This document shows positions 49,098 to 60,247 of a stretch of DNA of 64,000 bases, one piece after another; position 1 is the first letter of the stretch, and the number at the start of each line of letters is the position of its first letter. Position numbers and translations under genes: made by a program. Location: NCBI GenBank assembly GCA_037447655.1, contig JBBHKE010001982.1, positions 19,088 through 83,087 on the forward strand. Reading direction: 5' to 3'. The notes under the pieces were generated by a model, which saw only the letters and a program-made list of their open reading frames with translations, made no database searches and was not told the DNA's origin. The DNA comes from Zygnema cylindricum (lineage: Eukaryota > Streptophyta > Zygnematophyceae > Zygnematales > Zygnemataceae).

Positions 49098-52000
49098 TCA
49101 TAGTTCCCGCCCTGAATCTGATCCTAATATAGACTGCTTCGCCTTCTCCTGTTCTTCCCAAACGTCACGTCCCATAAGCTCACTCAAAGGCACATCACCC
49201 GGCCGACGAAAAATCCGGTCTCCAACTTTAAATTCGTATGCCTCATCTTGAGAAATAAGGAAATCTATCAACTGTACCCAAACTCGTACAAAGGGTCATC
49301 AGAACCATACAAAGCGAATGAAACCTAGCTTTGAGGAGACGTTTTTTTTTTTTTAATCTGAGTGTTTATTACAATAGAGGATATCCGAGATGGGAGAAGA
49401 AAAGGAAAACAGGACAAAGAGAGGAAAAAGGGCTTACCTCGTCAATTTCTTGATCGTCATCCAATTGATACCATAAGGTCATGATGTCCACAGGTTGAAA
49501 TTCACTCTTTATGTGGCCGGTTCGGAGGAGTCTTTCCCAGTGAGACGCTAACCTCATCACATCTGCCTGTATGGCCCAATAGTAGTCATTTCAGTATACC
49601 ATAATACAGAACATCGTAATTATAACAATAATAAAATACTGATATAGAAACCAAGGCAACCAAATGGCAATGATCACCGATGTTTACTCTCTGACATACT
49701 AACCACATTATATATGTCTGTATGGGCCAATAGTAGCCATTTCAATACACCAAAATACAAGACATAACAATGATAACAGCAATAATAATAATATTTCAAT
49801 ACACTAAAATTAATAATGATAAATAACAACAATTTGCATTGGAACAAATACAACTAAATGGCAATGATCATCAATTTTTACTCTCTGAGATGCTAACCAC
49901 TATATATTTGTCTCTATGGGACAAAAGTAGCCATTTCAATAAAAATAACAATTAGAAACACAATTTACAATAATGAACACAATAATAGGAAACATAGGAA
50001 AAATTGCAGTAAAATGGCAACATTTATCAATGTTTGCTCTGTGACAGGCTACTTCAAGCCTTAGTAAAGAACGCATAAAACAGTATGACTGTATTGAAAT
50101 TTGTGTAGCGAAGAGAGGGAGGGAGGAAAAGAGGGAGGAGAGGGTGGGAGAATTCAGAATTAAATGATGATGTTGCAAATTAATCTCCTACTTTCTTCTC
50201 AAAGGACCTATATGCGATTAAAAATAATAATAATCATAATTGGTAAAAATCCTAATCTCCTCCCTTTCTATAGTACAGTTTCACTCTAAGACATACCACC
50301 TTCTTGGACTTCCTTCAACTTTTAAAGGTTTTAACTTGTGATTCTCTGTGTATGCCTTAGTTGCTGAATCTGGACAAAATTTCCACATTCGTCATACTTC
50401 ATAATTTAGTGCATGAAATAAAGTATGAAAATAGTCTACGTATAGCCTTTCATAAATGACACAATTATTGGAGGTGGAGGAGGTTGTGAATCTGAAGATA
50501 GATATGATGGTAAACTTAACAAATGGTTGAAAGATGCACAAAGAAAGTGAGGAGAGCATTGAAATGTTTTGAATTAATAACATCTTCAATTGGAAGAGTT
50601 CAAATTAAATATGAATTCCTGCAGTACCAATTACTGTGGATTTTCAGTGCGCATTAAAATGCTCTGTAGCCATATGGGCGGTGAGTCATAGTCTAATCAT
50701 TGGTCTAATCAAGGAAAACACAACTTTAATCTAAGAATCAAAATTTTAATTTAAGTTACTGTACACAGAAACATCGCCTCATGCAGGGAGAAACAGGATT
50801 ATTTGATCACAAGAATAAGACAGAGAACTGTCCAAAAGTAAGATAGGGGCAAATAAATAATGAACAAAGGGTGTGCAAATTACGCACTGGAGAATGGAAT
50901 AGGACGGGAAAACGTAGACAGACGGCTAAGTGACGGACGGAGAAATATTCAGGTGGTTGTACAGAGAACTTAGTTAAGCTAGGCAGAGCCGAAAATACTC
51001 TTAACAACAGTGGGGAAGACAAAAATTGTTTTCCAGATAAAAATCCCCGATCCACAATAAAGAGGAAACAACCCAATTCGACCCAATTCTACCTAATCAT
51101 TATTTTGATTAAGCTTATTATCATTAATTCTTATAATTCTGAGGTTCCATTGACGGCCGAGGTCCGGTGACAACCTCTGTTGCTCAAGTCACTATTCAGA
51201 TTGTAATAAGAGTTCTAATGACGCCTTTTTTTTATTTTTGTTTTTTGACACGTTCTCCTCACAAAACGACAAAGTTGTTATTGTTACAAATTATGGTTTT
51301 CGCTTCCAAATCATTGCCAAAAGTTGGTGACTGGAAAAATAATTTGTAATGCAAAACAATAATGAAAATGAGAATGATGATAGTAATACTACAAAGTAAT
51401 AACAATAACAAAATAATGATAAAAAAAAACACACTCCAGACGTAGTTCGATTGTACAATCTATGTTTGCACTAAATCTCCAATTCCATTTTCTTTTAACA
51501 TATCCATATTTACAATTTTCTTTTTAAATATGTACCTAACAACGGGAATTTAGATAAAGATGTTTGAAATTACCATACTTTCCAAGCTGAAAAATACTGA
51601 AGTTTAAATAGAGAGATTGTGAATTTTAGGATAATCTAGTTTGAATTCTAATTTGAATTCTACGGTTGAGAATTTGAGAGTTTATATATCTATTTATACA
51701 TTTCTATTTTATGGTCGCATATATATTATAACTTAAAACTTATATTTTATGTTGAAATATACTCCCAAAGTTGCCATGCGAATGTTACTGCTGACGATGA
51801 TGATGATGACAACGACGATATTTTTAATTTAATTCGTTTTTTTTCTATTTATTTATTTATTTATTTCATTTTTAGCTTTTAAAATTTAAGAAGTTTAGAT
51901 TATAGTTACAGAAGAAGAGACCGAACGGCAGAAAAAAACAAAAAAGAAAAGAAAACAAAAAAAACTCACATCTTTCCTGTCTGGATTTATCTTCAGCTTC

Positions 52001-52329
52001 ACGAATCCAAAAGCCGGTCCTTTAACTTTTGCCGCAGAGAAAGCATGAAAAGCATTCGTATCAAACGATCCTTTTTTGGAGTTATATGCATTTTCCGGAA
52101 TTTTCGGCTCCTTTTTCCGGCCCCATGCTTTCCACTCCTCATCTTCTTCGTCATCGATGATGTCATCTAAGTTTCCATCCACATGAATACGTCTTTTGTA
52201 AGCTAAAGAAGGAGAGAGAAAAGTTAACCCTAGTAGAAAACAGAAAAAGAGGGAGAGGAATGGGAGGGAGCGTGAGACTTGCAAAGGAGAGGGAGAGGTA
52301 AGTAGGGAAGAGGACTTCTTGGAAGGCAT
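49098..52329 (-). CDS. MESD-like ER chaperone family protein (complete, three exons)
   Basis: Exons on the minus strand: 52329-51970, 49566-49438 and 49271-49098 (stop TGA). They total 663 nt (220 residues), with both introns phase 0. The N terminus has a hydrophobic leader (FLSLFFCFLLGLTFLSPSLA) followed by KRRIHVDG and an acidic DDIIDDEEDEEWKAWG stretch. The core reads GPAFGFVKLKI, then LASHWERLLRTG and VDIMTLWYQL. The last exon carries LIDFLISQDEAYEFKVGDR and FRRPGDVPL. This order matches the plant branch of the MESD (mesoderm development/LRP chaperone) family, which in animals folds beta-propeller receptors in the ER; the plant client is unknown to me. The protein ends DSGREL, which could be a weak KDEL-type retrieval signal. 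Intron 1 is about 2.4 kb and contains a repeated acceptor region. Confidence 0.75.
49561..50050. repeat. Three tandem copies of the intron 1 acceptor region of the MESD-like gene
   Basis: Copies begin near 49561, 49712 and 49905 (offsets about 151 and 194 bp). Each has the order CTGTATGG.CCAATAGTAG.CATTTCA, an AT-rich middle, then ATGGCAATGATCA and TTTACTCTCTGA. In the sense direction the first copy supplies the real acceptor (GGGCCATACAG). The second still has CCCATACAG and the third has CCCATAGAG. Confidence 0.8.
50051..51969. other. Rest of intron 1 of the MESD-like gene
   Basis: AT-rich intron sequence with poly(T)-rich tracts close to the donor (about 51830-51966) and short trinucleotide runs such as GATGATGATGATGA at about 51795. 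No nested gene recognised. Confidence 0.6.
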
Positions 52330-52739
52330 GATACTATTTTTGGCTGTAACAAAGCAACAGAGTTATTACTTATTAGTCTATTATAGGAAAGAAGTGCAGG
52401 TTTTATGTACCGTACGGAAGGTACAAATTTTAGAACTGTACGGATGAACACGTGTGTGGCTGACTGATAATTGGCTGAAGTGACAAGTGAGCTTGATAAT
52501 GCAAACTTTCTGCAGAGAATTGCAAGGCGATTTGCATATTGGAATTGGAAGCAGTGAAGCACATAGTAACTTGTCTTTAATGGTACGAAACAATTCAAGT
52601 TTGGAACTCAGCAGCACTAAAATCATAGGATGAGATGCTCTACAGGAATTTGTGAATTTGGAATCTGGACACGGGAATCTCCCTCCCTGCAGGCATGGCA
52701 TGGTTTCTCACTATTACTAGTGCTGATTTTTTGTACTTT

Positions 52740-53003
52740 CCGTACACATGTTCAATCGAAGACAGCCAATGGGAAGGTGAGATTATTTCAATTGCAACGT
52801 CTGAGGGCACTTTCCCATGCGAAGAGAATGTTCGGGCGAATGAGTATCCAACGGTCTCTGTTGCCTCCCAGACCGTCGGAGAACATTGCAAGATTCTCTA
52901 ATGTTGTTCGCGGATAAAAAACAAAATAAATGGTACGGCACAGTACGGCGAGGTCCGGATCAGTAAATAACCTCACTTTTCGTCCGATAGAACTTCACCC
53001 TAA
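52740..53003. mobile_element. Right-end fragment of the Harbinger-like family
   Basis: The end AAATAACCTCACTTTTCGTCCGATAGAACTTCACCCTAA parallels the right ends at about 32966, 33775 and 39245. Upstream it shares AAAATAAA.GGTACGGC-like sequence with 33690-33720. The left end was not found. It lies about 400 bp upstream of the MESD-like gene. Confidence 0.45.
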
Positions 53004-54400
53004 TCCTTCGTCAAAATTTCAGATTTGTCCGTTCGAATATTGTGAGGTTTCGAACTTTATTCAAACAAAAATTACGTAATCTCGACACACGGGCGAGTCG
53101 TTTCTGTGTCATAGCGTATCGCACAATATCTCATAGTATCGCATAGCATTGCATCGTATCGCATCGTATCGCGATATATCGTTTTAACACAAAAATGTAT
53201 TTGACTATTTGCAGCTCGCCAATCTTAGGTGGTATCAGGGCCACTTTTTCCTTAGGTTTTTTTTTTTTTTTTTTGATTCAAGGTGACACATCCTCTAAAG
53301 AAGAAGGATCTCATTTTTTTCATTCGATTAAGGAATACGCCATGGCCGACTTGGTACACACCTATAACTTTTTTCTGCTAACTTTCATTTCTCTCCCTCT
53401 CCCCCTCTCCCCCTTCCTCATCTCCTCCTCTCCCCCTCTCTCCCTCTCTCCCTCTCCCGCCCTTTCCCTTCCAACCCCTCCCGCTCTCCCTCTCCCCATC
53501 TTTTTTTCTGAACTTTTTTTTCTTTTTTTTTCTTCCCTCTCAATCTGAAAACTGAAAACTGAAAAAATGAACAACTGAAAATTGGATGCCCTTCATGTAT
53601 CCACATTGTTGATAATAAAATTCAACTTATGGAAGTCAATAAAGAAAAGAAAAGAAAAAAAAAGAAAATGGAAGGAAATGTTAAATCCTTTTTTTTTACT
53701 TCAGATGCAGGAGAAATCTACTTTTTTTTTTTTTTTCTATTCACTCAAAACCCCTTTTAAATCTCAAATGCATCAAAAGTACTTCATTTTTTTCATGTAA
53801 ACCTTTTTTAATTTGATGTATTTTTAATTTTAACCCTTTTTTAATTTGATAAACAGAAAATTTTGTCGTCTTTTCCGATAACGAGTCCTATCCCCATCCA
53901 CCTGTTTCCTCTTTTGGCCGTCGTACTTTTGACGGCCGGTTTAGTTTCTACCGGCACCTTTTTTGTGTACGTTTCTTTTATATTTCTTACAACTTTTTAC
54001 AATTTGTTTTCGTAGAAACACCATATTTTGACTTTCTTTGTGTACTTTTGTTTTTTTTAAAGAAAAAAATTATGTATTCCTTTTTTTTTGGTATTTTTGT
54101 TGTGTATGGCTATTTTTTTTGACCCAAAAAAACTCTAAAATGTTGATTCCTTGCGTTAAAAATCAGTCCATTTGCTCTTTTTTTCGGTGTGTGCTTAACA
54201 CTTGGTGGCTTTGAAAATGCAAATTGTGCACTTATCCACATCTAAAACGGTAAATGAATATTTTGGCTATATCTAAAATGATAAATAAGTTTTTATTTCT
54301 ATATTAATCGACACTTAAAACTACTAATCTACATCTCATTAATGCTAAACTCTACTTACAGTAGTGGTTTTTTTATTCGCAAAAATGGACGTTTAAACCC
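53004..54400. other. AT-rich intergenic DNA with a CT-rich tract
   Basis: Short TATCGCATCG repeats at about 53115-53180, a CCCTCTCCC-rich tract at about 53392-53500 and poly(T) runs. No gene recognised. Confidence 0.5.
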
Positions 54401-54409
54401 TGATCAACA

Positions 54410-54725
54410 TCAAACCCTAATTAACATAAGAAATAAATCAGCACTAAACCGTTTTTACAATGTGGTCTTTCAAATCAATTCACGAAGAAAAAACGGACGG
54501 ATTTGAGGAGGAAGTCATCAGATATGCGGTGATGACATCATTGCTTAACAGAAAGCCCTAAGTCAATACTGTACCCTGATTAACATCAAACCCTAATTAG
54601 CACAATACTTAATCAATACCAAACCCGTATCAATACGTAATACCAAACCTTTAGTTAGCTAACCCTAATTAATATTAAACCATAATTAACACTAAACCCT
54701 AATTAATATCATACCCTAGTTACAA
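54410..54725. repeat. Degenerate AAACCCTAATTAA repeat cluster
   Basis: AAACCCTAA occurs at about 54412, 54588 and 54696, with many relatives (AACCCTAATTAAT, AAACCATAATTAAC, TACCCTAG). The core resembles the plant telo-box, but spacing is irregular and most copies are degenerate. Confidence 0.6.
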
Positions 54726-54870
54726 AAGTGCTCTCTTAAAATAAATTAACAAGAACGGAATTTATGGGGAGTCAACAGGTATGAGGTGACGTCATCAAAA
54801 TTCAACAGAAGTTTAGTGAAGGAACTCTCCATTGGTGCCGTTGCCTCCGTTTGCCTCGTAAGGAACCATT

Positions 54871-55425
54871 GACTCTCTCTCTCTCTCTCCCTCTCTCTCT
54901 CTCTCCAACTCTCTCGCTCTCTCTCTCTCGCCCTCTTTCTCTGTCTCTCCCTTTCTCTTTCAATCTCTCTCTCAGTATATCTCAATCTCTCTCTCACTCC
55001 ACCTCTCTCCGTCTTTCTCTCTCTTTTTTCTCTCAATCTCACTTTCTCTCTCTTGAGCTCTCTTTCACTCTCTCTCCCTCTCTCTCATTCTCTCTCTCCC
55101 GCTCTCTCATTCTCCCTTTCTCTCTCTCGATCCCTCCCTCAGCCTCTCTATCAATATATCTCTCAATCTCTCCCACTCTTGTTCCCCTCTCTCTCTTTCG
55201 CTCCCTCTCTCTCATTCTCTTCTCTCTCTTGATCTCTCTCTCAGCCTCTCTATCAATATATCTCTCAATCTCTCCCTATCTTGCTCCCCTCTCTCTCTTT
55301 CTCTCTTCTCTATTTCTCTCTCTCTCGTCGATCTCTTTTCCTTTCTCCCTCTCTCAAAATCTCTCTCAATTTCTACCTCTCCCACCCCTCTCCCTCTCCC
55401 TGTCCCTCTTTTTTCCTTCGCTTTT
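54871..55425. repeat. ~550-bp CT-rich microsatellite/minisatellite
   Basis: Dominated by CTCT with CTCTCTCAATATATCTCTCAATC-like inserts. A ~116-bp block recurs: GCCTCTCTATCAATATATCTC at about 55143 and again at about 55244. It produces long chance Ser-Leu frames that are not coding. Confidence 0.9.
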
Positions 55426-56336
55426 TTCAATTGATGATATGTTTTTTTGGAGTTGCAGGGTTTTGGAACTTTATTTCTACTTTTGTGGACGGGAGTTTAC
55501 GTATAAAATATATCCCATTTATACCCCATTTGGTTTCTAGGCAGTTGTCGGAAATGAAAATTTTCTTGTTTCTCCTGAAGAAATGTTTCGGCAAGAATTT
55601 TTTTTATAGTGTTTTGTTATAAAAGTGTTCTATTAATAAGAACAGTTTTAATTTTGTTTACGCAAATAATTTTGGTTTTGTTTCTCTTGCCTCTTCCTCT
55701 CTCTCTTCTCTCTCTCTCTCCCACCTCTCCCTCCCCGTCTTCCCCCCTCTCCCTCTTTTCCTCTCTTCCCTCTCTCATCCAATCGATGTTGATTTTTTTT
55801 GTATTTTTTGTGGACTTTTTCCGACTCCCCTCTTTTTTTTTAGGGAGGGGGAGGGGGAGGGGGGGTGGAGATTGAGTAGTGGGGGTGAGGATGGGAGGAA
55901 GGCGTGAGAGGAGGGAGAGGAGGGTGAGAAAGGAAGAGGAGGGAGAGGGGGAGTAGGGGAACCGGCGTGAGTGAGGAGTAAATTTTGGGAAGTGAAATCA
56001 TTTTTGGACGATGGCAGGGAGAGAGCCTTAAACAGTTGTGATATATCATTTTTTTCGTTTTAGGGTTTGCGTTAAAACGTTTTTTTGTGGTGACTTTGGC
56101 TGTAGCTTTTTTGATGATTCTTTAGGGTATTAGAATGAGGAAGGGAGACTGACAGGGACCAAGCAACACTAAGGATGGTCAAACATTAAGGTTCTGTCTT
56201 GCCAGGCGATCTTGGAAAAGATGTGATATGGAGGACTGTCGAGAGTTAAACTAAATATCAAAAAGTGAAACACACTTTTACAAATGGTAAACAAGTTCTC
56301 TCGTTTTTCAATTAGGTTTTCAAAGTGAGAAACTCC
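55426..56336. other. Intergenic region with a CT tract and a GGGGAGG tract
   Basis: CT-rich at about 55684-55775 and purine-rich (GGGGGAGG, GGAGGGAGAGG) at about 55838-55955, in opposite strand sense. No gene recognised. Confidence 0.55.
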
Positions 56337-56555
56337 CACCGTGTACTGCTCTTAGTGTTACTTTTTTCGCCACTTAAACCATCTTTTCTCCATTCACACT
56401 TGTCCGATTTTCAATTTGAGATTCCAATCCAAAGCTGTGAATTGTACCTTTCAATCACAACCGTCATAATTCGACAAGTGTGTGCGGAGGGAAGATGTTA
56501 AGTGGTAAAAAAAAAAAAAAAGGCATTAACACTAATAGCGATACTCGGTGTATTT
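56337..56555. mobile_element. MITE, same family as 4660-4903
   Basis: The left end CACCGTGTACTGCTCTTAGTG is inverted at the right as CACTAATAGCGATACTCGGTG. Inside are TTCGCCACTTAAACCATCTT and the opposed GATGTTAAGTGG, plus CACTTGTCCGATTTTC against AATTCGACAAGTGTG. Confidence 0.7.
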
Positions 56556-57351
56556 TCGAAACAGGGACTATGTTCATCTTGATGGTCGTTTTTGCAAAGA
56601 AAGGGAAAAAAAAAGTTATCACTGAGCAAAGAAACATGAAAGTGTATGATGAAAAAAAGGATATTTTTGAAAAGTAATCCACACTTTACCATGTCATAAA
56701 ACGTGGTTGCTACTGACGGCATGAACAAAAGGTACAACCGTACGATTTTGACTGTTCTGAGTGGATGATTCCATAAGATCTCTATTCCAAGTCTTCAGTG
56801 GACAACACTATACAATGTAGAACGATAATCTTAGTACCATGAATGTGGAATACCTCTCCCTCCACCCCCCATCCCCCAGCCCCCGACACTACATTCCTCT
56901 CCTTTCCCCTCTCCCCGCCCCTTCTTTTCCTCTTTATTTTTTTGTGATTGGGCACAAGCACATTAGGGTTTCATACTCTTAGACCACCCCAAAATGTAGC
57001 CCTAAAATTTTCCACTACTCGGTTGTTATTTTAGTTACGTATGACAGGAATAGTGAAAAATCTTTGATCTTTAATCAAGAAAGACGGACCCGCATATGAA
57101 AAAAGTGATTTTATTGCTTTCAGTTTTTTTTTTTTTTTTTTTTTCTTTTTTGTTTCATTTGTTTCTTTTGTTTCTTTGACTAATTTAGACCGAGAACCTA
57201 TAATCATATATGTTTCTGGGAAACAGTTCAGAAAGTGATGTAAAAATAACAATTTGACATATGTTAAGCACAAAGAGGCAGCGATACAGTACCCTAAATA
57301 AGTAGAAAAAAGAAAAAACAAAAAAAGCAAACAAAAACTTTTAAAAACTAC

Positions 57352-57740
57352 TGCCCATCGTTATTACTTATTATCGCTAAGGATTTATTAGCGTTAACGC
57401 GGGATTAGAATATATCATACTAATTTAGTGTAAGAAGACGTGGCAGATTGTGGTTTTCCCCTCTAAATAGTGTTGTTAACACTATCTAATGACTTTCAGC
57501 CAAAAGAAAGGCACGACAAAATGTGTTATTAACTCTACTAACCATGGGCGGCGTACTAATCACTTTAATTCCAAAGTGTTATTTTGGCACTAAATCATAA
57601 ATTAGTTTCAATAACATTATTTAAGCAAGTGGCCCAAACTATGCCACATTGCAAAACAAAATTTAGTGTGGTTTAACTCTAATAAAGTGTCAACACTATT
57701 AAGTCACTAACTCTAATAGCCACGGGAAGTATCGTGATGT
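57352..57740. mobile_element. MITE remnant with TTATTAGCGTTAA words
   Basis: It contains CATCGTTATTACTTATTATCGC at the left and CTCTAATAGCCACGGG at the right. The inner GACGTGGCAGATTGTGG resembles the complement of CCATAATCTGCCACGTC in the 37316 element. Ends are diverged. Confidence 0.45.
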
Positions 57741-59030
57741 TGATCTAAAATACTTACAATTTTTTATTCACTCCCATCGTTTCAGAAAAAGACGTACAAA
57801 ATATTCACCAAAACAAAACAATTTTTACAATGTACCAATGTGATGAGTAAAAAACAAAAATATAGAAAGAAAGGGGTGAAGGGAAGATAAGATTGGCATT
57901 TGAACACTAGAGAGATTGTTGAAAAAAAAAAAAAAAAAAGGGGGAAAAAGTGGCAAAGGAATCGTATGAAAACATTGGATCTACAGGAGACCAAGGAAGC
58001 ACTAGGAGGTCAATATCTTCCCTCTCTCCTCTCCTCTCATCTTTCCACTCTTCTTTCATCACTCCACTTCTCTATTGGTTTCTTCCTCCTGTCTTCTCCC
58101 TCCCTCCTCTCTTCTTTCTCCTCCATTATCTCCTCCCTCCAGGATGTGCAACTAGTTTGTATTTCATAAGACTTAACAAAAACATTTCAGAAAAAACTTG
58201 ATGAGACAAAAACTTCTGACTCTCAGCATCCTTCCCTCAGAATTGCATAAGAAAAAAGCTTCTCTGGCAATCATTGCAAATGTGTTCCAGTTCACAAAAG
58301 ATCGGAAAACAACGAGCGACAATCCAAAGTTCCTCACTTTATTTCCTTTTAGAAATGTTAGGTGTACCAAGTCCATTATACCAGATAGGGCCGGCCTTTA
58401 AATGCAAAATTGTTGCTCTTTTGATATCAACTGCGACGTTAAGAAGCTTCAAAAAAAAAAGTACAACAGGCGATACTCAACTAACAAATAACTTTGAAAA
58501 TTACGACTACCTGGTAAAACCTTTGTGCTCATCTCACTTTGACATGCAACAAGAACATTCATTTCATCCGTTACATCGAAGTTTTCCAGGACCATTTCCA
58601 CACAAGTCAAACTATATCTCTTTTAGACTCAGCTAAACCTCTGACAGCAGGTATGCCATAGTCAGATGAAGGACGCTAATCAGTAAAAATGAAAAAAAAC
58701 TACAACTTTTTGTACACTTTACCAGATTGGCTGACTGGCTAAGATGTGAAGATGAAGATGATCAGCTCTTCTGCCTTGGTGGCCTCCGGAGTTTCCTGAG
58801 AGGGAGAGGGAGAGAGGAGAGGGAAAAAGGCAAAAGGAGGGAGAGAGGGAGGGAGAGAGGCATAGGAGAGAGGGGGTAGCGACGGCTGCCATCAGGAAGG
58901 AGACGAGGACGAGGAAGACAAGTCACATAGAATTTGGAGAGGCCACTAGCTTTACAATTCTGCTACTTAAGGATTTTTAGGGTTTTTAGGCTCCTTACTT
59001 AGGAAATTCTTATTCCCTCCTTGTTCTCCA
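57741..59030. other. Intergenic DNA with CT and GA tracts
   Basis: A CTCCTCTC-rich patch at about 58018-58142 and a GAGAGGGAG patch at about 58796-58875. No supportable gene. The last ~100 bp before 59031 are likely the 3' UTR of the small minus-strand gene. Confidence 0.45.
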
Positions 59031-59429
59031 CTATTTGCAATAGCGGTCAGCCTTCTTCTTCGCACGCTGTAACAGAGCTTCTTCTCTGGTTTGTACTGTT
59101 TCTGGTTGAACAAAACCAAACCGTTTAGTTTCCACAGGGAAAAGTTCCTCGTATTTTTTGCTTTTCTTGCCATCTGGAGCATATCCTATTCCACTGTCCA
59201 GTTCTACAGTCTTTTTCCCCTTCTCCTTTCCTTTTTCAGTTACTTCCAGCTGCAATTCTTCTGTTTTAGACTCTTCTCCGCCCTCTCCGTCTTCAGACAC
59301 CTTGAGCTTCTCGTCATGCGACTCAACTTTTTTCCGCTTCTTCTTCTTTTTCTTATCTTTTAAGCTTTCCAAGGGAACATCCCCTTTTAACAAAAGTTTA
59401 CCCCTCCTAACACTCTGGAAAGATGACAT
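59031..59429 (-). CDS. Small lysine-rich protein with FAM32A-like N terminus
   Basis: A single open exon of 132 residues, with ATG at 59429-59427 and TAG at 59031. It begins MSSFQSVRRGKLLLKGDVP and is followed by a KKKKKKRKK run. The SSF.SV..GKL.LKG plus polylysine start is the hallmark of FAM32A/DUF1754 proteins, small basic nuclear proteins. The middle is acidic and low in complexity. The C terminus (KKYEELFPVETKRFGF, then REEALLQRAKKKADRYCK) is conserved-looking but not the usual FAM32A tail, so this may be a different lysine-rich plant family. It lies about 820 bp from, and divergent to, the ISE2-like gene. Confidence 0.65.
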   Translation of the reverse strand: MSSFQSVRRGKLLLKGDVPLESLKDKKKKKKRKKVESHDEKLKVSEDGEGGEESKTEELQLEVTEKGKEKGKKTVELDSGIGYAPDGKKSKKYEELFPVETKRFGFVQPETVQTREEALLQRAKKKADRYCK

Positions 59430-60247
59430 TGAAAATCACACAATTTATAATATAGTTGTGGAAACTAGTTTCTTATAACCACAATTATTTCCTATAGCTA
59501 CAATTCTATCCGTCCTTTGCCTCCTACTATCAACTTGGTTACGAATTTGTTCCTACCAATTCCAAAAGTTTCTCAAGTTCCTGCTTTATGACTGCTGATG
59601 AGATTATGTAGACAAGACATACTTCTTTTGTCCCTCTTCTTCACTTTTCATTTTTCAACAAGGTCAAAATTTGCACGAAAACTGTTTCACTTTCAGCTTA
59701 CCGAAAATTGTATATCTCTTCCTAAAGTTAATATTGTAAGCAGGGATTCTCCTTCAACACGTTTTCTGATTTTTTGAACTGAAACCGTGGGATATTGAGG
59801 AGACTGTGACAGCTTGTTTGTCAAAAAACTAAAAAGTGAAAGTGAACGTTTCTTACTTTTTTCATTCGTCTGTAAATATCTGACGGACGAATCGGGAAAA
59901 GTGAAATCTCAAAAGTAAAAAGAGAGAGAGAGAGAGAGAGAGACAAGATTCTACAGCCGTCGTAACATTCTTTTGTACATTTGAGCAGAAAATTAAGAAT
60001 TTCCTCCCAGAAGTATCTTATGATTTATTTTATTGCTTAATTCAGCTTAATGAGCTAAATCCGGCCATGAAACTGAAATGTTTTTTTGACAATGCATGCA
60101 TTTCTTGATTAGATTGTAGTTAAATATGGGGTTCAAATGGTAGCAAATGGTATTTAAGCAGCTGTATAATCCTTAATTACACCTTTTGTCACAACCTCAA
60201 AGCCCTCTATCTATATCGGCTAGTGTCTGAGGTTTTGCAGTTTTTCT
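59430..60247. promoter_or_regulatory. Divergent intergenic (shared promoter) region
   Basis: These 818 bp separate the start codons of two genes facing away from each other, so both promoters must lie here. A (GA)n run is at about 59921-59941. GTATTTAAGCAG at about 60150 is a possible TATA-like element 100 bp before the helicase ATG; that is inference only. Confidence 0.45.

Noticed and set aside
52630-52917. 95-residue plus-strand frame upstream of the MESD-like gene
   Set aside because: It overlaps a Harbinger-like right-end fragment, has an opposing frame of similar length, and shows no domain.
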